Below the pieces are notes generated by a model. It saw only the letters and a program-made list of their open reading frames with translations, did no database searches and was not told the origin of the DNA. 64,000 nucleotides of DNA from Ferrovibrio terrae_A. GTDB taxonomy: Bacteria; Pseudomonadota; Alphaproteobacteria; Ferrovibrionales; Ferrovibrionaceae. A program made the position numbers and the translations under genes. Below, piece by piece: positions 7,812-16,108 of the stretch. Position 1 is the stretch's first letter. Every line of letters starts with the position of its first letter. The stretch covers positions 62,001 through 126,000 of the forward strand of contig NZ_CALSAN010000004.1 of NCBI RefSeq assembly GCF_943372915.1, given 5' to 3'.

Positions 7812-9578
7812 ATGGCGACCAAGAAAAAGAAGACCGCGTCGCGCCCAAGCGTGATGAAGGGCGGGAAGATCGACAAGTCCAAGCTGCCGAGCCGGCATGT
7901 GACCGAAGGCCCCGAGCGGGCCCCGCACCGCAGCTACTATTACGCCATGGGGCTGACCGAGAAGGAAATCCACCAGCCCTTCGTCGGCGTCGTCACCACC
8001 TGGAACGAGGCCGCGCCCTGCAACATCACACTGGGTCGTCAGGCGCAGGCGGTGAAGAAGGGCGTCAAGGCTGTGGGCGGCACGCCGCGCGAATTCACCA
8101 CCATCACGGTGACCGACGGCATCGCCATGGGCCACCAGGGCATGAAGTCGTCGCTGATCAGCCGCGAGGTGATCGCCGACAGTACCGAGCTGACCGTGCG
8201 CGGCCATTGCTATGACGCGCTGGTGGGTCTTGCCGGCTGTGACAAGTCGCTGCCCGGCCTGATGATGGCGATGGTGCGGCTCAACATTCCCTCCATCTTC
8301 ATGTATGGCGGCTCCATCCTGCCCGGCAAGTTCCGCGGCCGTGACGTCACCGTGGTCGACGTGTTCGAAGGCGTCGGCCAGCATGCCGCCGGCAAGATGA
8401 GCGACAAGGACCTGCATGAGCTGGAATGCGTGGCCTGCCCCTCGGCCGGCAGCTGCGGCGGCCAGTTCACCGCCAACACCATGGCCTGCGTCTCGGAAGC
8501 CATCGGCTTGGCGCTGCCCGGTTCGGCCGGCGCCCCGGCGCCCTATGAGACCCGCGACCAGTATGCGGAAGCCTCGGGCAAGCAGGTGATGGAGCTGATC
8601 AAGCTGGGCATCCGCCCGCGCGACATCGTCACCAAGAAGGCGCTGGAGAATGCCGCCCGCGTGGTAGCGGCCACCGGCGGCTCGACCAACGGCGCGCTGC
8701 ATCTGCCCGCCATCGCCCATGAAGCCGGCATCAAGTTCGATCTGGATGATGTGGCCAAGATCTTCAAGTCGACGCCCTATATCGCCGACCTCAAGCCGGG
8801 CGGCCGCTATGTCGCCAAGGACATGTACGAGATCGGCGGCGTGCAGGTGGTGCTGAACGAGCTGATGAAGGGCGGCTATATCCATGGCGACTGCCTCACC
8901 GTCACCGGCAAGACCATCGAGCAGAACCTGAAGGGCGTCACTTTCCCGAAGAACCAGGATGTGGTGCGGCCGATCAGCAATCCGATCACGCCGACCGGCG
9001 GCGTGGTGGGCCTGAAGGGCAATCTCGCGCCGCGCGGCGCCATCGTGAAGGTGGCGGGCATGGCGCGGCTGAAGCATGTCGGCCCGGCGCGGGTGTTCGA
9101 CTCTGAGGAAGCCGCCTTCGAGGCGGTGCAGAAGAAGAAGTACAAGGACGGCGACGTGATCGTCATCCGCTATGAAGGCCCCAAGGGCGGCCCCGGCATG
9201 CGCGAGATGCTGTCGACCACCTCGGCGATCTACGGCCAGGGCATGGGCGAGAAGGTGGCGCTGATCACCGACGGGCGTTTCTCCGGCGGCACGCGCGGCT
9301 TCTGCGTCGGCCATGTCGGGCCGGAGGCGGCGGTCGGCGGTCCCATCGGCCTGATCAAGAATGGCGACATCATCACCATCGATGCGGTGAAGGGCATTCT
9401 CAGCGTCGATGTTTCGGCCAAGGAAATGGCGGCGCGCCGCAAGAAGTGGAAGCCGCGCAAGACCGAGTACCAGTCGGGTACGCTGTGGAAATACGCCCAG
9501 ACCGTGGGCGATGCCCATGACGGCGCGGTGACCCATCCGGGCGGCGCCAAGGAAGTGAAGGAATACGCCGACATCTAG
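7812..9578 (+). CDS. ilvD: Dihydroxy-acid dehydratase (IlvD/Edd family)
   Basis: IlvD dehydrates dihydroxy acids to 2-keto acids in valine, isoleucine and pantothenate synthesis. The three cysteines expected for a [2Fe-2S] enzyme of the family are present: APCNITLG, GCDKSLPG and GSCGGQFTANTM. The late GRFSGGTRG motif is also present. The ATG at 7812 gives 588 residues starting with a lysine-rich MATKKKK leader; an upstream in-frame ATG at 7779 would add a non-conserved extension. It is followed by a strong terminator. A sugar-acid dehydratase of the same family cannot be fully excluded without comparison, but isoleucine/valine synthesis is the simplest reading. Confidence 0.9.
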   Translation: MATKKKKTASRPSVMKGGKIDKSKLPSRHVTEGPERAPHRSYYYAMGLTEKEIHQPFVGVVTTWNEAAPCNITLGRQAQAVKKGVKAVGGTPREFTTITVTDGIAMGHQGMKSSLISREVIADSTELTVRGHCYDALVGLAGCDKSLPGLMMAMVRLNIPSIFMYGGSILPGKFRGRDVTVVDVFEGVGQHAAGKMSDKDLHELECVACPSAGSCGGQFTANTMACVSEAIGLALPGSAGAPAPYETRDQYAEASGKQVMELIKLGIRPRDIVTKKALENAARVVAATGGSTNGALHLPAIAHEAGIKFDLDDVAKIFKSTPYIADLKPGGRYVAKDMYEIGGVQVVLNELMKGGYIHGDCLTVTGKTIEQNLKGVTFPKNQDVVRPISNPITPTGGVVGLKGNLAPRGAIVKVAGMARLKHVGPARVFDSEEAAFEAVQKKKYKDGDVIVIRYEGPKGGPGMREMLSTTSAIYGQGMGEKVALITDGRFSGGTRGFCVGHVGPEAAVGGPIGLIKNGDIITIDAVKGILSVDVSAKEMAARRKKWKPRKTEYQSGTLWKYAQTVGDAHDGAVTHPGGAKEVKEYADI

Positions 9579-9589
9579 TCGACTCCCAG

Positions 9590-9620
9590 ACGGGCGCCCC
9601 AGCGGCGCCCGTCTTCGTTT
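9590..9620 (+). terminator. Rho-independent terminator after ilvD
   Basis: A perfect 9-bp GC-rich stem, ACGGGCGCC (9590-9598) with GGCGCCCGT (9604-9612), closes a 5-base loop and is followed by CTTCGTTT. It starts 11 bases after the ilvD stop codon. Confidence 0.85.
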
Positions 9621-9638
9621 CATAGCACCCCAGACGCC

Positions 9639-9869
9639 ATGCAGCTTTTCGACCTTCTTCTTGTTACGCTCGGCGCCGTGACCGCTTTTACGATTGCCGC
9701 CGCTCTCCAGTTTCGGCATGGCAACCGACGCCTGGCCGGTGGTTTCCTCTGCGTCGCGGGTTTTTGCTTGGCTCTTGGTTTCTTTTCGGCCTACCGCTTG
9801 GGTCTGAGCAACGATCCGCAGGATTGGTTTTCCCGCACGCGCCCCTGCAGCGCGACGGGCCGCTGTTAA
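9639..9869 (+). CDS. Small membrane protein, 76 aa, hypothetical
   Basis: I do not recognise this protein. It lies in the gap between the ilvD terminator and the M81 peptidase gene and encodes two hydrophobic segments (about residues 4-24 and 34-52, the second GGFLCVAGFCLALGFFSAYR) separated by a short basic loop, so a two-helix inner-membrane protein is likely. No clear ribosome binding site precedes the ATG. Its C-terminus (DPQDWFSRTRPCSATGRC) is polar. It may be a lineage-specific protein or a spurious frame; the membrane-like pattern is the only support. Confidence 0.4.
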   Translation: MQLFDLLLVTLGAVTAFTIAAALQFRHGNRRLAGGFLCVAGFCLALGFFSAYRLGLSNDPQDWFSRTRPCSATGRC

Positions 9870-9902
9870 ATCAAAGCCCCCAACCATAAACGAGCCCCAG
9901 AC

Positions 9903-11429
9903 ATGACCTATCGCATTGCCATTGCCGGCTTCCAGCATGAGACCAACACCTTTGCGCCGACGCGCGCCACGCTCGACCTGTTCATCCAGGGCGAGGGCTG
10001 GCCGCCGCTGACCGAGGGCAAGGCGATCTTCGATGTGTTCGGCCCGATGAATATTCCGATCGGCGGCTTCATCCATGCGGCGAAGCCGAAGCAGTGGGAG
10101 CTGCATCCGATTGTCTGGGCCGCCGCCGCGCCGTCGTCCTACGTTTCCACCGAGGCGTTTGAATATGTGGCGAAGAAGATCCTGGACGGCATCGCCGCCC
10201 TGAAGGGCCGCATCGACGGCGTCTATCTCGACCTGCATGGCGCCATGGTGACGGAAGCCCATGAAGACGGCGAGGGCGAACTGCTGCGCCGCGTCCGCGC
10301 ACTCGTCGGCCCCGACATGCCGATCGGCGTCAGCCTCGACCTGCATGCCAATGTGACGCCGGAGATGGTGCAATACAGCGACGTGCTGATCGCCTATCGC
10401 ACCTATCCGCATCTCGACATGGCGGTGACCGGTGCGCGCGTGCTGCACCATATGGAAAAGCTGCTGACCGGCGAGCGCAAACGCCAGGCCAAGGCGCTGC
10501 GGCAACTGCCGTTCCTGATCCCGCTGACGGCGCAATGCACCTTCATCGAGCCGTGCAAGAGCCTGTACGACCAGATGGGCGACATGGAGCACAGCGCCGC
10601 CTATCCGGGCTTGAGCAGCATGAGCTTCAGCCCCGGCTTCCACCCGGCCGATATCCATCATTGCGGCCCGACCGTGGTGGCCTATGCCGATACGCAAGCC
10701 ACCGCCGACAAGGCCGCCGATGATTTCACCCGCGCCATCACCGAGCGCGAGGCGGAGTTCAAGCTCAATCTTCTGTCGCCCGTCGATGCCATCGAGCAGG
10801 CGCGCAAACTGATCCGCGCCGGCGCCAGCAAGTCCATCGTGCTGGCCGATGTGCAGGACAATCCCGGCACCGGCGCCACCAGCGACACCACCGGACTCTT
10901 AGCAGCCCTGATCGCCGAGCATGTGCCCGATGCCACGCTGGGCCTGCTGTATGACCCGGAAGTCGCCAAGCTGGCGCACCAGGCCGGCGAGGGCGCCGAG
11001 ATCGAGGTGGCGGTGGGCGGCAAGCTGCTCAATGTCGAGGGCGCGCGGCCCTATCGCAATCGCTTCAAGGTGGCGAAACTCGGCAGCGGCAAATTCCTCT
11101 GCACCGGGCCGTTCTACAAGGGCACCAGCATGGCGCTCGGCCCGATGGCGCGCCTGCAGTGCAATGGTGTCGACCTGGTGCTCGCCTCGGCGCGGGTGCA
11201 GGCCGCCGACAAGGAGATGTACCGGCATTTAGGGATCGAGCCGGGCCAGCGCCAGATCGTCGGCGTGAAAAGCACGGTGCATTTCCGCGGCGACTTCACC
11301 GACATCGCCCATGACATCCTGAACGTGGAAAGCCCGGGCGCCTTCATCGAGCGGGCCGAAACGCTGCCCTATAAAAAGCTGCGCAAGGGCATGAAGCTCA
11401 GTCCCAAGGGGCGCCAGCATCCGGGCTGA
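9903..11429 (+). CDS. M81 family metallopeptidase (MlrC-like)
   Basis: The protein opens with YRIAIAGFQHETNTFAPT, the signature of the family that includes MlrC (microcystin-degradation protein). The likely zinc ligands lie in the GFQHETNTF, DLHGAMV and SLDLHANVTPEM motifs (a glutamine-histidine-glutamate set and two histidine-containing loops). The 508-residue length is normal for M81. The C-terminal domain contains DVQDNPGTGATSDT, also conserved in the family. Most family members are not from toxin degraders and probably hydrolyse small amide or peptide substrates; the substrate here is unknown. The stop is followed directly by the decanucleotide repeat array. Confidence 0.88.
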   Translation: MTYRIAIAGFQHETNTFAPTRATLDLFIQGEGWPPLTEGKAIFDVFGPMNIPIGGFIHAAKPKQWELHPIVWAAAAPSSYVSTEAFEYVAKKILDGIAALKGRIDGVYLDLHGAMVTEAHEDGEGELLRRVRALVGPDMPIGVSLDLHANVTPEMVQYSDVLIAYRTYPHLDMAVTGARVLHHMEKLLTGERKRQAKALRQLPFLIPLTAQCTFIEPCKSLYDQMGDMEHSAAYPGLSSMSFSPGFHPADIHHCGPTVVAYADTQATADKAADDFTRAITEREAEFKLNLLSPVDAIEQARKLIRAGASKSIVLADVQDNPGTGATSDTTGLLAALIAEHVPDATLGLLYDPEVAKLAHQAGEGAEIEVAVGGKLLNVEGARPYRNRFKVAKLGSGKFLCTGPFYKGTSMALGPMARLQCNGVDLVLASARVQAADKEMYRHLGIEPGQRQIVGVKSTVHFRGDFTDIAHDILNVESPGAFIERAETLPYKKLRKGMKLSPKGRQHPG

Positions 11430-11445
11430 GGAGTCTTCCCGGCAC

Positions 11446-11552
11446 TTCGCTGGCGTTCGCTGGGCTTCGCTGGTGTTCGTGGCGCTTCGCTGGCGTTCGC
11501 TGGATGCTCGTTCGGGTTCGTTGCGGTTCGCTCAGGTTCGTTCGGGTTCGCG
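11446..11552. repeat. Degenerate 10-bp repeat array (TTCGCTGGCG-like)
   Basis: Directly after the M81 gene, TTCG recurs at almost exact 10-base spacing: units beginning at 11446, 11456, 11466, 11476, 11486 and 11496 (consensus TTCGCTGGCG), then, after a phase break, at 11517, 11527, 11537 and 11547 (consensus TTCGTTCGGG). The period is not a multiple of three, so it is not explained by a repeated peptide. The rest of the 553-base gap (11430-11982) holds the two other repeat structures listed below and no convincing gene. Confidence 0.8.
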
Positions 11553-11651
11553 ATAACCGGCATACAAGTGTAACTCACGGCATCGCGGCCCAACCGGATC
11601 AGATAGGGAACGATCTGCGGGGTTCAAGAGGGCCTTCCGCATTATCCTCCA

Positions 11652-11767
11652 CCGTCATGCCCGGGCTTGACCCGGGCATCCATCCCCACCATCGGCGCCG
11701 CAGGCCTCTCGGTCATGGCCCTGACCCATCGGCAAATGGATGCCCGGGTCAAGCCCGGGCATGACGG
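11652..11767. repeat. 32-bp inverted repeat pair (palindromic extragenic element)
   Basis: Bases 11652-11683 and 11736-11767 are exact reverse complements over 32 bases, separated by 52 bases. Each arm contains its own imperfect palindrome, GCCCGGG-n5-CCCGGGC. This type of CATGCCCGGG-rich extragenic repeat is widespread in alphaproteobacterial genomes. The pair can fold into a long hairpin and may also act as a transcription barrier between the M81 and desaturase genes. Confidence 0.85.
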
Positions 11768-11856
11768 AGTGGGGGTGGTGGCAGGGAGACTCATCCGGGC
11801 ATGACGGGGTTGGGGTGGTGGGAGAGAAACGCATCCGGCCATGACGGCGTGGGGAA
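11757..11856. repeat. 40-bp direct tandem repeat, about 2.5 copies
   Basis: Copy 1 (11757-11796) and copy 2 (11797-11836) match at 34 of 40 positions; a third, half-length copy starts at 11837. Each begins GGGCATGACGG (GGCCATGACGG in copy 3) and ends CATCC, so the unit reuses the edge of the neighbouring inverted-repeat arm. It probably arose by local duplication. Confidence 0.75.
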
Positions 11857-11982
11857 GGCGCGAAGGAGCAAGAGGCGGGCCTGCCTATTCCGGTATGACG
11901 CCGCCTGCCGTAACGTCGCTGCGGACGGCGCCGCGCCGCCGCGCTATGCTGCCGGCAACGATAAAAGCCCGGAGGCGCCGCC

Positions 11983-12963
11983 GTGCAGGCGAGGGAGCTG
12001 TTCACCCCTGACGAGATCAAACGGCTGAGCACGCGCTCCGATGTGATGGGCGCGCTGCTGGTGCTGCATGCCTGGGCGCTGATCGGCGGCAGCATGGCGG
12101 TGTTCGCCGCCTGGCCCAATCCGCTCAGCTTCATCCTCGCCGTGATGGTGATCGGCGGGCGCCAGCTCGGCCTCGCCATCCTGATGCATGATGCCGCCCA
12201 TGGCCTGCTGTTCCGCACCCGGCGCTGGAACGAACTGGCCGGGCAATATCTCTGCGCCCTGCCGGTGGGCACCGACCTCAATCTCTATCGCCCCTATCAC
12301 CTGAAGCATCACCGCTACACCCAGCAGGCCGAGGACCCCGACCTGGTGCTGTCGGCGCCATTCCCGATCACGACGCAGAGCCTGAAACGCAAGGTGTGGC
12401 GCGACATCAGCGGGCGCACCGGATACACCCGGCGCAAGGAACAGATTGTGATGGCATGGGGGCCTATGGGGGGCGAGGCGGGCTTAAGCTGGCGCGAACG
12501 CTGGGCGCGGCTGCGGCAGGCCGGCCTGGTGGGCGGCGTGGCGGCCAATCTCGCGCTGTTCGCGCTGCTCGCCGCCATCGGATACTGGTGGCTGTATCCG
12601 GCGCTGTGGCTGCTGCCGCTGCTCACCTGGTATCAGCTGATCAGCCGCATCCGCAACATCGCCGAACATGCCGTGGTGCCCGACAACGACGATGCCTTGC
12701 GCAACACGCGCACGACGCTGGCCGGCATCTGGACGCGCCTGCTGCTGGCGCCCTACTGGGTGAACTACCATCTGGAGCATCACCTGCTGCTCAGCCTGCC
12801 GTGCTGGAAACTGCCGGTGGCGCATCGCCTGCTGATTGCCAAGGGCCTGCGCGACCGGATGGAAGTGCGCGACAGCTATGCCGAGGTACTGCGTATGGCG
12901 ACGAGCGCGGTGAGCGAGGGGCCACATAATAGTGTAGGCAACAGTAAAGCTGTACACATCTGA
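11983..12963 (+). CDS. Fatty acid desaturase family protein
   Basis: A membrane-bound di-iron desaturase/hydroxylase-type protein of 326 residues. The three histidine boxes are complete: HDAAH at residues 69-73, HLKHH at 106-110 and HLEHH at 263-267; an extra NIAEHAVV histidine is also typical. Hydrophobic pairs of helices flank the boxes. The start is GTG at 11983, with GGAGGC at 11971-11976 six bases upstream. The substrate (acyl lipid, carotenoid or other) is not evident. The last 20 residues (after SEGP) enter DNA of lower GC content, which suggests that the 3' end was altered when the next gene was inserted. Confidence 0.88.
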   Translation: MQARELFTPDEIKRLSTRSDVMGALLVLHAWALIGGSMAVFAAWPNPLSFILAVMVIGGRQLGLAILMHDAAHGLLFRTRRWNELAGQYLCALPVGTDLNLYRPYHLKHHRYTQQAEDPDLVLSAPFPITTQSLKRKVWRDISGRTGYTRRKEQIVMAWGPMGGEAGLSWRERWARLRQAGLVGGVAANLALFALLAAIGYWWLYPALWLLPLLTWYQLISRIRNIAEHAVVPDNDDALRNTRTTLAGIWTRLLLAPYWVNYHLEHHLLLSLPCWKLPVAHRLLIAKGLRDRMEVRDSYAEVLRMATSAVSEGPHNSVGNSKAVHI

Positions 12964-13015
12964 CGCGCGTGCATTAAAACAACTTAAGGTGAAGCGCGCG
13001 CGGTTGAGAGCGATA

Positions 13016-16000
13016 ATGAAGAAGAAATACTTCCAACATAAAAATCTCGTCAGCAATATTCAGACGATGAAAAGATCTGGTGGTAAGCAAGCCGCTGCGG
13101 CGGGAGAAGTCTTAGCCATAATTGGCGCAATCAATACGCAGACTGCCGACCCATTCCACGGGGTTCGTCAGACAAAGCACGGAGAGTCGCGTATACCGAA
13201 CTGCATAAAGTATGACCTGACAGGATTTTGCCGATTGGTGACCGTCCTGTATGGCCATGTTCACATTCTTGTATATGCCGGATCTCATGAAGACGAAGAG
13301 CGATGGTTGAATAATAATCGCGGGCTTACCTTCGGAGTCGACAACGACAATCGCATTATCGAGATTACGGTGTCAGGCAACAGCAATCAAATAACTGCTG
13401 CTCCTGATACGTGGCACGGCAAGCTTCTTGATCGTCTGGACCCGAACTCAAGAGCGGATCTATTTGGCGATTTACCCGCTCGTGATGTCGAGCCGTTCCG
13501 CGATATAGAAGCAGGAGTTAGCTCTGAGAAAATTGGCTACTACGTGCAGTCCGTTGGAGACGAGAATCTTCGTCTAGCGATCTATGATGTTCTAATCAAA
13601 CTAAACGCCGGAAATGTCGATGGGGCACGCGACAGAATTGCTCTTTTACGCGGAGACATAAAGCCAATATCGAGCTTTGAAGCGGAAGATTATTTAAAGA
13701 TTCAAGATGGAGAAAGCGTAAAGCAAATCAAGATTGGATCACCTGAATATGAGGTGTGGATCAAGTCATACATTGATGCGAATACTTACTACGACTGGTT
13801 CCTGTTTATGCATCCGGAGCAGGAAAAGTATATTGATGAAGATTATGAAGGCCCCGCCCGTCTATCAGGTGTTTCCGGGTCTGGTAAAACATGCATTGCA
13901 ATCCGCAGGGCGATTAGACTTGCGCAGGCAGGAAGTGGGAAAAAGATCGGTCTTATTACATTAAATAGAAGCCTTGCGGCGTTAATCTCTAAATTAGCAG
14001 ATAGTGCGTGCCCAAATCCGGAAGTTAGATCTCGAATTGAGGTCTATTCATTTTTTAGATTGTGCCAGGTACTTCTGTCATCTCTTGATGCGCAAAATAG
14101 CCGTCGCTACAGCGATGTGACTTGGAAACTCGAAGAACATATTGACGAGATTTTTCGCGAATACTATCGCGGTGTGAATAACTATACAAAATCAGATGTT
14201 ATGATACCGACTCATTACACTCTGGTGGCGCAGGGAGTTGATGCTGAAAGCTACATTAAGGAAGAGTTTGACTGGATACGTAGTGCACTCCCGTTTGAAA
14301 AGCGGGATGAGTACTTAGCTGTTGAAAGAAAAGGCCGCGGCTTACCATTAGACAAAGACCGCAGATCTCAAATCTTATCAGGCCTCTCGTATTGGGAGGA
14401 AAAGATGGAGCATGTAGGGATCATTGACTACATGGGACTTTCAACAGCCGTCACCAAGTTTAGAGATTTAGGCCTTCATTTCGATCATCTAATTATCGAT
14501 GAAGCTCAGGATTTTGGTACAACCGAGCTATCCATATTGCGCAAATTAGTTCCGGAAGGGAAGAATGACATTTTCTTATGCGGTGATTTAGCGCAACACA
14601 TTCTTCCGAAGCATCAGCGCTTTTCTGATGCAGGAATCGAAACTGCCAATCGCTCTTATAAAATCCGTCGCAACTACCGAAATAGTCGTGAGATTCTGAA
14701 AGCGGCGTATGGTGTTTTATATAACAACTTGAATGAAGCAATATTCGACAAGGGAGATTTAGAAATACTAGATCCCCAGTATGCAAACCGCTCATCTGCG
14801 GAACCAATAGTTTTGTCTGCGCCCAGTCTGGAAGGTGAAATTCGTAGTGCGATTGCGCTGATGCGTGAAAATGAGAATATGTACAAACAAAAGGGTGCCA
14901 AGCGATCACATAGCGGGTGCATTGCTTTTGCAGGCTTTACTCAATTCGAGATCAGCCTTTTTGCCCAGCAACATGGTCTTCCGGTGCTTGATGGAGCAAA
15001 AGAGCCAGCAGATGGCGAGTTGTTCTTATCCGATTTAGAGCAAACTAAGGGATATGAATTCGATACAGTCGTAATCTTAAATTGCCGGAAAGGAGCGCTT
15101 CCGCCAGCAGGAACTCCTGTCGAAGATGCATTTAGATTTGGCGCCCAACTATATGTTGCAATGACTCGTGCCAAGGAGCAGCTGGTTCTCTCATTTTCAG
15201 GAACGCCCAGTGATTGGCTAACAAATCGCGACGTAGGCCTTAGCTTTGATACATGGGACAATTATGTGGATGTATCACTCGTCGACCCATTGGGTGAGCC
15301 TGGATATTTACCTGAGCAAGTAGATATTGATGATGAAGCAAACCAAGTTATGCTTCTGAATGGCAGGCAATTTCTCTACACCCCTTATGCTTGGGGCATG
15401 CCTCCTGATCTACAGATTAAACTCGAAGAGGTTGTTCCCGGTGAGGCTCGACAGCGCGCTGGTCGTAGAGTTGCATGGAAGAACGTTGGCCAGTTACTAG
15501 AAGATATAGAGCTCGGCCCAGCTCGTGGTGGTACGCCACAAGTTTTCGGCCCAAAAGCCGACCAGCTAATTCGTGAAATGCTTGAGAAAGCTCGTTCTGG
15601 CGTCCGGCCTATCGCAAGACGGCCCGTGAGAAAAATTGAATATACAGACGCTAAGCCCGTAATAAATGCTCCTGAAGAGCATAGGGCCGAACTCGTGAAT
15701 CCAGTCATTGATCCAAGAGATATCCCACTTGGAGAATTAAATTTAAGTGCAAGACTTTTTGTGTCTTTACATGAAGCAAAGGTGCGAACATTAGGTGACT
15801 TGATTAAAAGTCCGCTGAATGAAATCGCACGGCGCGCAAATCTGAGAAAACAAGATGAAGATGCGATTCAACTCGTAATCAATCAGCGTATACGGCAGTG
15901 GGAGATTACACTGCTCATGAAGCGTGCCGATACTCTTGACGTTACAAGCAGAACGAAGCGTGTTCTAAAAGCAAATGGACTGACTCTGCTAGCAGATGTC

Positions 16001-16108
16001 GCCAACATACGAATTTCTGAACTCCTCAAAAACCCAGAATGTGGACGCCGAGAAATACTTGAACTCCAACGCGCCCTGTCTAAGTACAACATCGTTCTGC
16101 GTCCCTAA
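13016..16108 (+). CDS. UvrD-like SF1 helicase fused to RelE/ParE-like and two RNAP alpha-CTD-like domains
   Basis: A 1030-residue protein in DNA clearly richer in A+T than both flanks (frequent TTA, ATA, AGA codons), so horizontally acquired. Residues about 30-102 resemble a RelE/ParE toxin fold (KHGESRIPNCIKYDLTG, RLVTVLYGHVHILVYAGSHED). A superfamily 1 helicase core follows: Walker A GVSGSGKT 285-292, DEAQD 495-499, CGDLAQH, RRNYRNS, QTKGYEFDTVV and YVAMTRAKEQ (713-722, R718). Two C-terminal modules (about 905-955, ELNLSARLFVSLHEAKVRTL; and 970-1030, RTKRVLKANGLTLLADV) look like the helix-hairpin-helix C-terminal domain of the RNA polymerase alpha subunit. I chose ATG 13016, preceded by GAGAG, over GTG 12989. 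No partner gene is adjacent. Role unknown; phage defence or action on stalled RNA polymerase are inferences. Confidence 0.85.
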   Translation: MKKKYFQHKNLVSNIQTMKRSGGKQAAAAGEVLAIIGAINTQTADPFHGVRQTKHGESRIPNCIKYDLTGFCRLVTVLYGHVHILVYAGSHEDEERWLNNNRGLTFGVDNDNRIIEITVSGNSNQITAAPDTWHGKLLDRLDPNSRADLFGDLPARDVEPFRDIEAGVSSEKIGYYVQSVGDENLRLAIYDVLIKLNAGNVDGARDRIALLRGDIKPISSFEAEDYLKIQDGESVKQIKIGSPEYEVWIKSYIDANTYYDWFLFMHPEQEKYIDEDYEGPARLSGVSGSGKTCIAIRRAIRLAQAGSGKKIGLITLNRSLAALISKLADSACPNPEVRSRIEVYSFFRLCQVLLSSLDAQNSRRYSDVTWKLEEHIDEIFREYYRGVNNYTKSDVMIPTHYTLVAQGVDAESYIKEEFDWIRSALPFEKRDEYLAVERKGRGLPLDKDRRSQILSGLSYWEEKMEHVGIIDYMGLSTAVTKFRDLGLHFDHLIIDEAQDFGTTELSILRKLVPEGKNDIFLCGDLAQHILPKHQRFSDAGIETANRSYKIRRNYRNSREILKAAYGVLYNNLNEAIFDKGDLEILDPQYANRSSAEPIVLSAPSLEGEIRSAIALMRENENMYKQKGAKRSHSGCIAFAGFTQFEISLFAQQHGLPVLDGAKEPADGELFLSDLEQTKGYEFDTVVILNCRKGALPPAGTPVEDAFRFGAQLYVAMTRAKEQLVLSFSGTPSDWLTNRDVGLSFDTWDNYVDVSLVDPLGEPGYLPEQVDIDDEANQVMLLNGRQFLYTPYAWGMPPDLQIKLEEVVPGEARQRAGRRVAWKNVGQLLEDIELGPARGGTPQVFGPKADQLIREMLEKARSGVRPIARRPVRKIEYTDAKPVINAPEEHRAELVNPVIDPRDIPLGELNLSARLFVSLHEAKVRTLGDLIKSPLNEIARRANLRKQDEDAIQLVINQRIRQWEITLLMKRADTLDVTSRTKRVLKANGLTLLADVANIRISELLKNPECGRREILELQRALSKYNIVLRP

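Noticed and set aside
6861..10697. Very long open frame (about 1278 codons) on the minus strand, antisense to the YihY, ilvD and M81 genes
   Set aside because: It is rich in His, Arg, Gln and Ala without domain motifs and lies opposite three genes with clear family signatures; long antisense frames are expected in GC-rich DNA with strong third-position bias.
11369..11593. Minus-strand frame with repeats rich in Asn, Pro, Glu across the decanucleotide array
   Set aside because: The 10-base period shifts frame, the frame overlaps the M81 gene end and no ribosome binding site is present, so a protein origin of the repeat is unlikely.
11430..11982. CRISPR array
   Set aside because: Repeats are short, contiguous or inverted, without unique spacers of regular length, and no cas genes are present.
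12989..13015. GTG at 12989 as start of the helicase-fusion gene
   Set aside because: The possible ribosome binding site overlaps the GTG, and the ATG at 13016 is preceded by a GAGAG with proper spacing.
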